Part shown: piece by piece, positions 1 to 11,124 of the stretch
Layout of the letters: each line of letters starts with the position of its first letter
How positions within the stretch are numbered: the first letter of the stretch is position 1
Source of the DNA: Ochromonadaceae sp. CCMP2298
Taxonomy: Eukaryota; Sar; Synurophyceae; Ochromonadales; Ochromonadaceae
Length of the DNA stretch: 18,912 nucleotides
Direction: 5' to 3'
NCBI GenBank assembly: GCA_026770595.1
Contig: MU633948.1
Span: forward strand, 1 to 18,912
The notes under the pieces: model-generated
The model's database searches: none
What the model was told of the DNA's origin: nothing
Seen by the model: the letters and a program-made list of their open reading frames with translations, nothing else
Position numbers and translations under genes: made by a program

Positions 1-45
1 CCCCCCCAACCCCCTTCTCTCCCATCCCTCCTTCTCCCCCCGCAG

Positions 46-517
46 GACCAGTACCTACACGTGTGGGCGCTGCCCGACTTCCAGAGTGCCTCCAGGTAGG
101 TCCAATTTCATAAAAACGCGTATTTTCCGTCTTGCCTTTTTTGTCTTTTCATCATGATACCCTCCCGAAATCTGGTCTTTTCACCTCGCCTCGAACGTGA
201 TCTAACTATCTTTCATAAACACCTTTTATACTTTGGTTTATCTTTTTCGGACGCCGCTCAGTCGAGTGGGTTTGCTCTACTCGGTGTTGCTGGAAAATCA
301 GGTATGCCAATTAAACCCACTTATTAAACCCACCAACATGTATTAAACCCACATATTAACCCCACCAATATGTATTTAACCCTCTCTCTATGTACTACAA
401 TGTGTAAATCACCCCCCTTGCTATCAGATGTGCACCGGGTGCTGCTTCCTGGGCGACCGGCTGTGTGTGGCGGCGTACGACGAGGAGGAGATATCGGTCT
501 TCCGAAAAGTCAAATAA
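46..517 (+). CDS. C-terminal exons of a probable beta-propeller (WD40-like) protein, 5' part outside window
   Basis: Three exons join in frame: 46-95, 262-301 and 428-517, with introns 96-261 (gtaggt...ctcag) and 302-427 (gtatgc...atcag). The joined tail is about 59 residues. It begins DQYLHVWALPDF, continues SRVGLLYSVLLENQ and MCTGCCFLGDRLCVAAYDEE, and ends ISVFRKVK before TAA at 515-517. The 'D.YLHVW.L' strand, followed by a hydrophobic strand with a small glycine turn, resembles the end of WD40 blades; that is the only basis for the family call. The stop codon lies inside an AATAAA signal (513-518), which fits a true 3' end. The upstream acceptor at 45 shows that the gene continues to the left. 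The specific protein is not recognised. Intron 2 is built of short 'attaaaccca' repeats. Confidence 0.5.
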
Positions 518-553
518 ATACCGTTCAGGATAGTACGAGGAAAGTCAAATAAA
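513..553 (+). terminator. Two AATAAA poly(A) signals in a 35 bp-spaced direct repeat
   Basis: AATAAA occurs at 513-518, overlapping the TAA stop of the preceding gene, and again at 548-553. Both sit inside an exact 17 bp direct repeat (506-522 and 541-557, starting aaagtcaaat). A run of C follows. This is the likely 3' end-processing region of the beta-propeller gene. Confidence 0.5.
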
Positions 554-610
554 TACCCCCCCCTGCCACCCCTCCCCCCCCTACCCCCCCCTCCTTTGGA
601 CTGTTAGAGA

Positions 611-802
611 TCGACGGTACGCTTTACCCGAACATAACTCTGTGAATTCGGAATAATTCGAAACCTTCAGAAAAATTCGAAAACAATTCGGAACAATTCG
701 GGGCGGCTTACATGTATGTCGATTGTCTTGTAAAATAAGACAACACTATAGCGCCTGTAGTATATACTCTATTCTTGGTATGACAGTCGCATATACAGTG
801 AG
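611..802 (+). repeat. Left arm of a ~190 bp imperfect inverted repeat (MITE/TIR-like)
   Basis: The arm starts tcgacggtacgctttacc, passes through several 'aattcgga' short repeats (644-703) and a 'ggggcggcttacat' block, then a ~100 bp unique core ending near gtgag at 802. It matches the reverse complement of 3599-3784. The core agrees at about nine of ten positions by eye; the aattcgga zone and outer end agree less well. Sequence diverges sharply inward of 802. In both copies the aattcgga zone faces outward, the geometry of transposon termini. No transposase is visible. Confidence 0.75.
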
Positions 803-1035
803 TTTATATGTTCGCAGAAATGCAGATGTGGGCTGCGTCCACGCATCGATTTCCAGATATGGGTTTTACACCCGGCCGACGAAAAATAAAAATGCGCCGG
901 TCGTCTTTTTTTTACCTCATATCTTTCCCCTCAGCTCACCTCACATACACACGACAAAGGATTTTATTAACATATATCACATAATTTCACTATCGAAAAA
1001 GATGTAAAAACAACATATTACTGTACTAAAAGGCG

Positions 1036-1062
1036 TTATATGATCGTCGCCTCCGGGACCTC
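1036..1062 (-). other. Possible alternative terminal exon of the cyclophilin gene (duplicated exon start)
   Basis: On the minus strand, 'attccag' is followed by a reading frame EVPEATII and TAA. The central 18 bp (1041-1058) are identical to 1212-1229 inside the normal last exon, which reads FPEATIIYRAEVVGS. Phase 0 is kept, so splicing from exon 6 to this site would give a shorter C-terminus. It may be a usable alternative exon or only a decayed duplicate; the sequence cannot decide. Confidence 0.35.
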
Positions 1063-1182
1063 CTGGAATTACGAATCATACGTATCGCGAATAGCTTATC
1101 ACGTAGAAGCGCCCCCGCGGGAGTGACAGTAAGTAGTAATTTGTATGAATTCCCAGAATCCCCTACCTAGCACCACCTCACA

Positions 1183-3224
1183 TCAGCTGCCCACCACCTC
1201 TGCGCGGTAAATGATCGTCGCCTCCGGGAACTGCGCCCATTAGATAAATCATTAAGTATAAAATAGGTTTTAGAAGAAAAAAAACAATTAACTTATGTTC
1301 GAGGTGAAAAGACCAGGTTTGGTCCAGGGAATCATGATAAAAAGAAGCATTTTGTGTCATTCAATCTACCTGCATTAGAAAGTAATCGTTGCCACGCTGC
1401 ATGTACGCGCCCTGGGGGGTGGATTTAATGCATATTATAGTGTAGAAGGAAGGGGTTACATGCACATTATAGGGGGGGGTTAATGGTTTTAATGTACCTG
1501 CTTTGGCCCCCCGCTGTTCTTGAAGGGGTGGATGGCGAGGGCAGTGTCGAAGCCCGCTGTGAGCTACGAGGTATAAGGGGTTTTGATACATTATAGTATA
1601 GGAGGAGGGGGTTTAATACACATTATAGTTACATGGGGGATGTCATGGGTGTCATATGTTTATGGTTATATGTTGGGGGGTGGATAGATTTATTGGTTGT
1701 GGTTGATATGGGCGGGTGCCTGTCCGAAGGGCGTGAATGTGTAAGGTATATATTGTACAATGTATAATAAAACGATGTAGTTCGTCTGTATAATGTATTC
1801 AACCCCCTCTATACTAAAATATGTATGGAACCCCCAATACTATAATATGTATTTAACCCCCTCCTATAACAAAATATATATTTAACCCCTTCTATTCTAT
1901 AATATGTATTAAACCACCTCTATACTATAATATACTATAACATGCATGAAACCCCTCTATACTATAATATACTATAATATGCATGAACCCCCTCTATACA
2001 ATAATATGCATAAAACACTCACTTGTCCGAAGGGCGCGAACCCCTCTCTGTCCAGGTGCTTGTTGTGCGCGTAGTTGACGAACAGCTGAGGGGGTTTTAT
2101 ACACATCATAGTATAGAAGGAGGGGGTTTAATGCACATTGTAGTGTGAGTGGTGGGTTAAATGGGGTTAATGCACATAGAGGGGGTTTAATGCGCGTAGT
2201 TGATGAACAGCTTAGGGGTTTACTGCACATTTCAGTATAGAGAGAGGGAGTTAAATACAGTGTAGAGATAGGGGGGGTTAATCCACATTATAGTCTAGAG
2301 TGAGTTTGATACACATTATAGCATAGAGATGGGGTTTACTCCACATTATAGTATAATGTAGGTTTGATGCATATTATAGCATAGAGATGGGGTTTAATGT
2401 ACCTGCATCGAGCGAGTGCGCGGGCCCGCCGTGGCGAATGTGAGGCTCCACTGGGCGTTGGACTGCGAGGTGAGTGCGTTTAATGCACATTATATTGTAG
2501 AGAGAGTGGGTTTAATGCACATCATAGTGTATAAAGAGGGGTTAAATGCACATTATAGTGTATAGAGAGTGGGTTTAATGGGATGCACTCTACCTGCACG
2601 ACGGGGTCGTCTGGGATGGCTTGCCTCCACTTGGCCGACTGGGCAGGCTCGGCTGCTGTGCCGAACTGATAGGGGGGGGGTTATGTATGTGTGACAGAGG
2701 ATGGATTAAATAGGTGTATGACAGAGGATGGGTTTAGTATATGTGATACATTATGTGGTGGGGTGGGGGGCCACAGCTGTGCAGAACTGACCACAAAAAG
2801 AATAAGATTAACGTATACAGGTATAGAGATATCCGCGACCGGGCTGTCATTCATCAGATAGTACTGCAGTAAAGACTGTCTTCTCATCATCATGGAAGGC
2901 ATGGCAAAAGATAAAGTATGAATACAGATGTATTACCTGCGCGATGAATCCCGGAATCACTCGGTAGAATCCGGCGCAATTGTAGTGCCCGTCCTGCACC
3001 AGGGAGTAAAAACGGTCGGCCCCCAGAGGCGCCCACTCCCTGGTTATGTTGAAGAAGAGGGGCTGGTCTCCTGAGCTGAGCTGCATCTTCACCACGAAGT
3101 GCGCAGGAGACGGTGGGTCCACCACACCCGGTGAGGGACCGGGGTTGTTGCTGTAGCTGGGAGTGCAGGCGCGTGCAGACAGCAGGAGTGCTAGTACGGC
3201 TCCGAAGAGCGACGAGGCGTGCAT
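1183..3224 (-). CDS. Secreted cyclophilin-type peptidyl-prolyl cis-trans isomerase (7 exons)
   Basis: Exons in transcription order: 2937-3224, 2594-2665, 2403-2462, 2023-2085, 1498-1563, 1370-1411 and 1183-1230. All introns are phase 0, giving 212 residues. It starts at the first ATG (MHASSLF) with a hydrophobic signal peptide (about 1-19), so it probably acts on proline peptide bonds in the secretory pathway. The cyclophilin fold begins near residue 42 (HFVVKMQL). Landmarks are WAPLGADRFYSLVQDGHY, then FYRVIPGFIAQFGT with Arg88 at the position of the family's catalytic arginine, LTFATAG, and LDREGFAPFGQ. The latter lacks the tryptophan of the cyclosporin site, as in many non-CypA members. 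The tail is FPEATIIYRAEVVGS. The small exons sit in repeat-filled introns carrying copies of exon ends. The last two exons are the least certain. Confidence 0.82.
1564..2022 (-). repeat. Cyclophilin intron 4: inverted minisatellite plus exon-4 3'-end echo
   Basis: This 459 bp intron contains about eight irregular copies of a ~27 bp unit between 1790 and 2015. On the sense (minus) strand they read tgcatattatagtatagagg, the reverse complement of the unit in intron 3. At 1719-1737 a 19 bp segment matches 17 of 19 bases of the 3' end of exon 4 (2022-2040), with the donor GT changed to GC. The acceptor-proximal part (1564-1660) carries the unit in the opposite, pyrimidine-rich orientation. Confidence 0.7.
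2086..2402 (-). repeat. Cyclophilin intron 3: ~27-30 bp minisatellite with exon-4 5'-end echo
   Basis: There are about nine degenerate copies of a unit whose sense strand reads ctatactataatgtgcatta followed by aaaccc. The intron's donor itself is gtacattaaacc, so the first unit begins at the 5' splice site. At 2191-2220 the block tgcgcgtagttga.gaacag repeats the first 19 coding bases of exon 4 plus its acceptor (real copy 2066-2095). Confidence 0.75.
2463..2593 (-). repeat. Cyclophilin intron 2: 3-4 copies of the same minisatellite
   Basis: Three to four units of plus-strand form ggtttaatgcacattatagt, separated by tagagagtg, fill most of this 131 bp intron. They belong to the same family as the units in introns 3 and 5. 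Confidence 0.7.
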
Positions 3225-3343
3225 CGGTTGGGCGGAGCGGAGGCGGTGCGCACACTTCAACCACAGTGACTGCCCACTTCCCGCTCTTCTCGTTCTCGAT
3301 CGCTCTGCAGCTCCCGTTCCCGTTCCCCAGCAGAGGAGACTTG

Positions 3344-3358
3344 AACAGTTGAACTGTT
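3344..3358. promoter_or_regulatory. 15 bp perfect palindrome upstream of cyclophilin start
   Basis: AACAGTT and AACTGTT are separated by a single G. Each half contains the AAC.G/C.GTT core typical of MYB-type binding sites. It lies 120 bp before the cyclophilin ATG, in the 5' UTR or promoter. A regulatory role is inferred only from symmetry and position. Confidence 0.25.
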
Positions 3359-3598
3359 GTAGGAGAAGTGACAGCAGCAAGAGACACGAAGAAAAGGTTG
3401 GTGAAGATCAGATTCGGATCAACGGCGATTCCGGGATTGGCTCATCGGCTGTCAGCCGCCCCATAACCTGGGAAGGCGACGACCCGAATGAAATTTCGGC
3501 TCGGGCCGATGGGTTTGCTCAAAAAGAATGGGGGCTGCAAATAAAAGGGTGCTATGCAAATGGTGTATAGTCGACAAAGCACACATAGAGCACATATG

Positions 3599-3784
3599 CT
3601 CACTGTATATGCGACTGGTAATACCAAGAATCGAGTATATACTACAGGCGCTATAGTGGTGTCTTATTTTACACGACAATCGTAAATGTAAGCCGCCCCG
3701 AATTGTACCGAATTGTTCCCAACTCTCCGAATTGATCTGAATTATTTCGAACTGTTCCGCATTGTTGGCAAAGCATAACGTCGA
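3599..3784 (-). repeat. Right arm of the ~190 bp imperfect inverted repeat
   Basis: This is the reverse complement of 611-802. The shared inner block runs from ctcactgtatatgcg (3599) through ctatagtg and ttattttac to gtaagccgccccgaattg. It is followed by several 'ccgaattg' short repeats and an outer end ggcaaagcataacgtcga (3767-3784) matching 611-628 at about 15 of 18 positions. The two arms enclose the whole cyclophilin gene and its immediate upstream region. Confidence 0.75.
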
Positions 3785-4212
3785 GGTATTGTCGTTTTGG
3801 CCTTATTTTGTATCGATTTTTTCCTATCGAACTCTAATTATCCCTTGAAACCTATTTTACCTTGAAACCCCAATCTTTCTCTAAACACTCCACTTTTCGC
3901 TCAAACCCTCTCTTTTCCACCAAACTAATCGATCTAGACGTAACTTGGGTCACATTCAGGGCATGTTTAGTATATTAAAGTCAACGATGAGGAAATTCCT
4001 TTTGCAGGGCGAAGGGAAGGGGTGTCCTGGGTCGGGGTCGAATTCGTATAGAACTGATCCGTTACATTCTCTATCTACCATTCTGGTGTGTACACCTGTG
4101 GATCATGCAGCGGGTGTCACCGCAAGAGAGGGGTATCATCGCTTAATTAGCCATTAATCCCCGCAGTTCCCCCATCGAGATGAGAGTCAAAATAAAAAAG
4201 CATCGGTTGCAC

Positions 4213-4259
4213 TCAACGCTTTCCCTTGCCCTTCTTGCTCTTCTCCTTGCTGCTCTGAC

Positions 4260-4294
<35 letters not shown>

Positions 4295-5316
4295 CTACTG
4301 GAGCGACTACGGCTGCTGCTCGCCTCGCCCTCGCTCTTCTCGTCGCTCTTCGAGGCCTTTCCCTTCGAGGTGGTCTTCGCCGCCTTCGGTACGACCTCAG
4401 CTGACGCGGCTGACTGCCCTGCCTCTGGCTCTGACGCTACTGGCTCTGCCTTCGCCCCGTCCTCCTCGATAGCGTCACCCCGGGTGCGAGGCGCGTCTGC
4501 GCGGTCTCTGCTCCTGCTCCTGTCATCCTTCGCCCTCCTGTCCCGCTCCCTGCTGTCCCTCCTACCCCCATCTCTGCCTCTGCCCCTGTCTCCGTCCCTG
4601 CCCCGATCGCGGCTATCCGTCCTGCGCCTGTCCCTGTCCCCATCCCTGTCCCCGCGGTCGGCACGATCCCTGCTCCTGCTCCTGCTATTGCCCCCCTCCC
4701 TCCTCTTGCTGATCCTCTCCTCCCTCAAGCGGTCCCGCTCCTTCTCGCGCACCAGCTGCTCCTTCTCCCTTTTCTCCCTGTTCACACGCTCCTGCTCCCC
4801 CCTCTCCGCCCGCTGCTGATCCCTCTGCACGCGGCGCTCCGCCTGCACCTCGGGATCGAAAGCAGCGCCCGACTTGAAGTCATCCTTGATGCCGAATGCG
4901 AATTTGAGCTTGACACTCTCCTCGTGCTTGCGCGCGCTGATCTCGTGCGAATCGGTGGCCCCGCGGCCCCTGTTGTCTCTCTGGTTCTTGCCCATGGCTG
5001 TGCCCTTCTGCTCCTGGCGCCTGCGCAGAGCCGCCACCCTATCCTCGATCTCCTGCTCGTTCTTGCCCTCGTCGCGCAGAGTCTCCTCCAGCTCGTACAC
5101 CTCCGCCTCCATCGCGTGCTTGCGGTTGTGCTCGACCACGTCCTTGTTCACCTTGAACACAGCTCCCAGCCTGGCCCTGCCATCGCCCTGCCTGCCAGTG
5201 TTCTGGTCCAGCTTGTTCCTGAAAAATTCCGGTTTGATGAAGGCCTTGTTGGACTGCACGTGTCCCGAGGTGGCACTTCCGCGCACGGATGCTAAACCAA
5301 TCCCGTTGTAACTCAT
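4213..5316 (-). CDS. CWC21: Pre-mRNA-splicing factor CWC21 / SRRM2-like, SR-rich
   Basis: One uninterrupted 367-residue frame. The N-terminus MSYNGIGLASVRGSATSGHV is the signature of the Cwc21/SRRM2 family. A cwf21 domain follows (about 53-103, with KHAMEAEVYELEETLRDEG and EQEIEDRVAALRRR), the helical segment that contacts the spliceosome core (Prp8/Snu114 region) near the catalytic centre. Residues 155-210 form a charged, coiled-coil-like stretch. Residues 210-275 are an RS/RD-dipeptide region like SR proteins, and 333-356 is almost pure serine, encoded by a CTG/CAG-type triplet repeat. The tail is Lys/Gly-rich. It is much longer than yeast Cwc21 and shorter than human SRRM2. Expected in the nucleus. 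It is transcribed away from PRP43, sharing 5317-5775. Confidence 0.9.
4250..4325 (+). repeat. CTG-type triplet repeat encoding a poly-serine tract
   Basis: Plus strand 'ctgctgctg' runs, interrupted by 'cta', read as AGC/AGT serine codons on the minus strand. This is a microsatellite inside the CWC21 coding region and is expected to vary in length without shifting the frame. Confidence 0.8.
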
Positions 5317-8388
<3,072 letters not shown>

Positions 8389-8638
8389 GCTTCGCCGAAA
8401 GCACAGGTCCTGATAGGGTGAAGCCTTGTGCACAGCACCCCAATCCCCTCTCCCACCACCCCACCACTACGCGACAGCGAGGTTGGCAGTGGCAGGACCC
8501 GTCTGTGGTCAGGGGTGCGGGCACTCTGAGTGCTGTGTGGTGTGCGACAGAGCGGGTACAGGAGAGGCAGGGGTGAAGGGGTGTGGAAGTACAGGTGTGT
8601 GGGTGTGCGTGTGCGTGTGTGGGGGCGGTGCCCATCTG

Positions 8639-10494
8639 CTAGAGCACCGGAAAGCTCTCCTCGCGGCTGAGGTACATAACGATAGCCGTCGCGTTGTCCG
8701 CGTTCGAGCCGAAGTTGCGCTTAGCGTACAGGGCGTTCCGCTGCATGGAGAGGGAGAGATGGTTATAAATACAGTATCATAAAGTATAATACAGTTTAAT
8801 ACAGTAAAAACAGTGTAGAGTGCGTACCTGCATAAAGGAAATAGTAACCCGCCTGGCCCCGTCCACCCCACCCCCAACTGCGTTCAAGCATGACGCATCC
8901 ATAACGAACTTATTGACGTCCTCATACTGCCAGTTGTCCCACACACCGTCTGTGGCCAGCACCAGACACAGAGTGCTCTCTGCCATCCGCTGTACCAACG
9001 ACTTCGCCTCCCCAGCCCCCCCTGCCACCCCCTCTGCCGCCTGTGCCTGCTCTGCCTGCGCCTGTACGAGGTCGAAGACTGCCTGCAGGTCTATCTTCTG
9101 CACTTCTGGCAGATGCGTCACACCTGGGGGGGGGGCAAGTGGGGGGGAGTGTGGGGGGGTGGGGGGTGAGCATGCGCGGTGTTGGGCGTTGGTGGAGGAG
9201 AACAGGATCAGGGGCCAGGAAGTGGCGTTTAGGGATGAGCAGGTCGCATGGATGCACGACGGGGGTTACATTGTACACGATACGCGACATACGACATAAG
9301 ACGTATACGACATAAGACGTAAGACACCCATATATTGCACATACGTTAAACATACGTTACACATACATTACACATACACACGTACCGTATGTGTGAAGAT
9401 GCAGGTCTCCCAGACTCCTAGTGAAGGCCAGTGCGTCCTGGAAGGCTGCGTAGCTGGGCGTGCTCACCAGGCTGGCCCACTCTTTACGCACGTTTTTGTA
9501 ATAGCTTCCCTGTATGAGTGTGTGATAGATGTTACAATAGGTATAATAGGTGTTATATGTTTTAGTTGTAATAGGTGTTAGTTACAATATGTGGTAGTTA
9601 TATTAGGTGTTATATTAGGTGTTAGTTATAATAGGTGGAAGAACTAGGTGTTACCTTGTTCGTGACTGCCAGATGCCCCTCTGCGTTGCGCTCGAACACA
9701 GCAGAGCAGCGGCTCTTGTCGTGAGAATTCGCGTCGTAAACGACAACCAGTGCTGGTATGAGGGGGTTGTCTCTGCGCGGCCGGTAGCGCAGCAGTCTCT
9801 GGTACTCGTAGGGGCACTCTGGAGAGTGCTCTGCAGTCAGCACCAGTGTTGTGTCCTCACTATTATGGCTATTACTATCGCTGCTGGTGTCCCCCTCGCC
9901 GTCGCTGCTTGCATTGCTGCCCCTGCTGTTGTTCCCCCTGGATAGCTCGGGGGCCACTGCTGCATCCGCTAGGTAGGTGAGCTGGGAGGGGCGGAAGACG
10001 CCGAATGTGGAGCACAACACACCTGTGGAGTCGCCCACGTTGGCCACGTACAGAGCAGAGCCCACTAGTGCCACCATGCTGCAGGAGGTGCCGCCGTGTA
10101 CGCAGGTCCAGTTGTCTGCGCTCTGTCGCCGTTTCATCAGATACCCCTCAGGAGTCTGCACTACCTCGTATCCCTGGCGCTCCAGCTCTGCGCGGAAGCT
10201 GTCCCGAATGTGGGTATGCGCGATCTCGTGCGCCTGTATCAGGAAAGCTGTGGGATCCTCCAGCAGAGAGGCGTAATTGTCGTCCAGGTGCTTAAATAGG
10301 CGCGCTTTGGCCGACTCCGAGGCGATCTTACCCACCTCTCTGCCGTGCCCATCCAGCACGCAGAGCACCACCAGCCCCGCGTCCTTTTTGATCCACACGA
10401 AGCAGTCGTCCTGATTCTCGCGACTGCCCCCGATGTCTGTCTCCAATCCTATCTGCCACCTATAGGTGAGATTAGGCCCCACAAATGAACTCAT
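8639..10494 (-). CDS. PP2C (PPM) family serine/threonine protein phosphatase, 4 exons
   Basis: Exons in order: 9655-10494, 9386-9509, 8828-9123 and 8639-8740, giving 453 residues. PPM motifs: SRENQDDCF (24-32, metal-binding Asp), DGHG (48-51), GGTS (134-137), ANVGDS (151-156), TRSLGD (310-315), ATDGVWD (378-384) and DNATAIVMYL (435-444). All metal-coordinating aspartates expected of an active Mg/Mn phosphatase are present. Two insertions are visible: a Ser/Asn/Asp-rich loop (about 180-215) and an Ala/Gln-rich stretch (342-366). No signal peptide or membrane segment, so probably cytosolic or nuclear. The first ATG is at 10494 (MSSFVGPN); the frame extends seven codons further without an ATG. 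The exon 2/3 junction splits a glycine codon (phase 1). The substrate is unknown. Confidence 0.9.
9124..9385 (-). repeat. PP2C intron 2: ~12 bp 'gtatgtgtaac' and 'cgtcttatgt' repeats
   Basis: On the sense strand the intron opens gtacgtgtgtatgtgtaatg and continues with variants gtatgtgtaac and gtatgtttaac, then tandem cttacgtcttatgtcgtat. The acceptor side is a long C-rich run (9124-9170). The donor-side repeat unit resembles the donor itself. Confidence 0.65.
9510..9654 (-). repeat. PP2C intron 1: 'taacaccta' minisatellite
   Basis: The sense strand begins gtaacacctagttc and then repeats taacacctattata and taacacctaatata at least five times before the acceptor catacag. The unit is again nearly the same as the first bases of the intron. 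Confidence 0.7.
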
Positions 10495-11124
10495 TGAATA
10501 TTTTCGATCGCACAAATGGGATTTTTAAAAGCCGCGCATCCCGACGCCGCGCTGGATGAACTGAGGGGCAGTAGGGCCGCCAATCACACTGAAGCAGGAG
10601 TGAATGTGGCACTCGCAGCACGAATCACCAGGGTTGGGCATTTGAATGTGCTGGTGATGAATGCTAGGAGGGCCACCTGGTTTCTGTTGAGTTCGAATCA
10701 TCCGCTGTTCTCAACACTACTTTGGCGCCTATATGAGTGAAACTGAAACAGGCAAAAAGCAGGGGTGTTCCCATGCGTACAATGTACACCTTCATTTTAT
10801 CGGCCGTCATCTGGTAAATTATCGAGTCAACAGACTCTCAAATCGACACAACAGACCTATAGCTGCCTTAGTTGATAAATTGCAACGCAAGCAAAAACGA
10901 ATACCAGCTCCTCGACCCAACACTTGCTGAAAGTTTATGAATATCGAAATCAAAAATGCACTCAGGTGAATGTCTAGCAAGACCAGGGGAGGCAACAAGA
11001 GGGACAAGGGGAGCCCTGATTCCCTAGTCCCCCCCACTTTTCCCGGTTGTTAGTCCTCCCCCAGTCCCCCCCAGTCTACCCCAGTCCACCCTAGTAACCC
11101 CCCTTCCCTAGTTACCCCTCTACT
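10495..11124. other. Region between PP2C and aspartyl protease
   Basis: No credible gene. Next to PP2C it should contain that gene's promoter: a CCAATCA motif on the plus strand at 10580-10586 and an AT-rich tttttaaaa at 10517-10527. From 11025 to 11110 there is a C-rich irregular repeat (cccccagtctaccccagtcc) in the 3' region of the protease gene. The short plus-strand frame 10516-10740 has no family features and begins with ATG by chance next to PP2C. Confidence 0.6.

Larger units (their letters stand above)
518..1182. other. Intergenic region between convergent genes
   Basis: No credible gene lies here. The stretch holds the poly(A) signals of the leftward gene, a C-rich run (556-596), the left copy of the inverted repeat (611-802), and AT-rich sequence to about 1035. 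It also holds a small duplicate of the cyclophilin terminal exon (1036-1062), described separately. Confidence 0.7.
3225..4212. other. Intergenic region upstream of cyclophilin and downstream of CWC21
   Basis: No gene is supported. Next to the cyclophilin start are GC-rich leader sequence, a perfect palindrome AACAGTT-G-AACTGTT (3344-3358) and, on the minus strand, a CCAAT motif (3436-3440) about 210 bp before the ATG. The right inverted-repeat arm lies at 3599-3784. From 3790 to 4212 the sequence is AT-rich with short pyrimidine runs and nothing recognisable; it should contain the 3' end of the CWC21 transcript. Confidence 0.65.

Noticed and set aside
644-1007. Small ORFs inside both inverted-repeat copies with similar start (MSCKIR.HYSACSIYSILG)
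   Set aside because: The protein similarity is only the translation of the shared repeat DNA. The frames diverge and end as soon as the repeat ends, and no transposase motif is present.
1167-1199. Alternative last cyclophilin exon reading RWWAADVRWC after 'ccgcgcag'
   Set aside because: The acceptor 31 bp upstream gives FPEATIIYRAEVVGS, which matches the usual cyclophilin C-terminal pattern (FP...I..A.VV). The alternative has no family resemblance.
4370-4819. Plus-strand Ser/Leu-rich frame opposite CWC21
   Set aside because: It is the complement of the Arg/Ser/Asp-rich repeats of CWC21. The low-complexity leucine/serine pattern follows directly from those codons.
10495-10515. Upstream extension of the PP2C frame to 10515
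   Set aside because: The frame is open but the extra codon at its start is TTG. The first ATG is at 10494, and eukaryotic initiation there is expected.
10670-10710. tRNA-like T-loop (gttcgaatc) near 10690
   Set aside because: No matching acceptor stem, D-arm or anticodon arm could be laid out around it.
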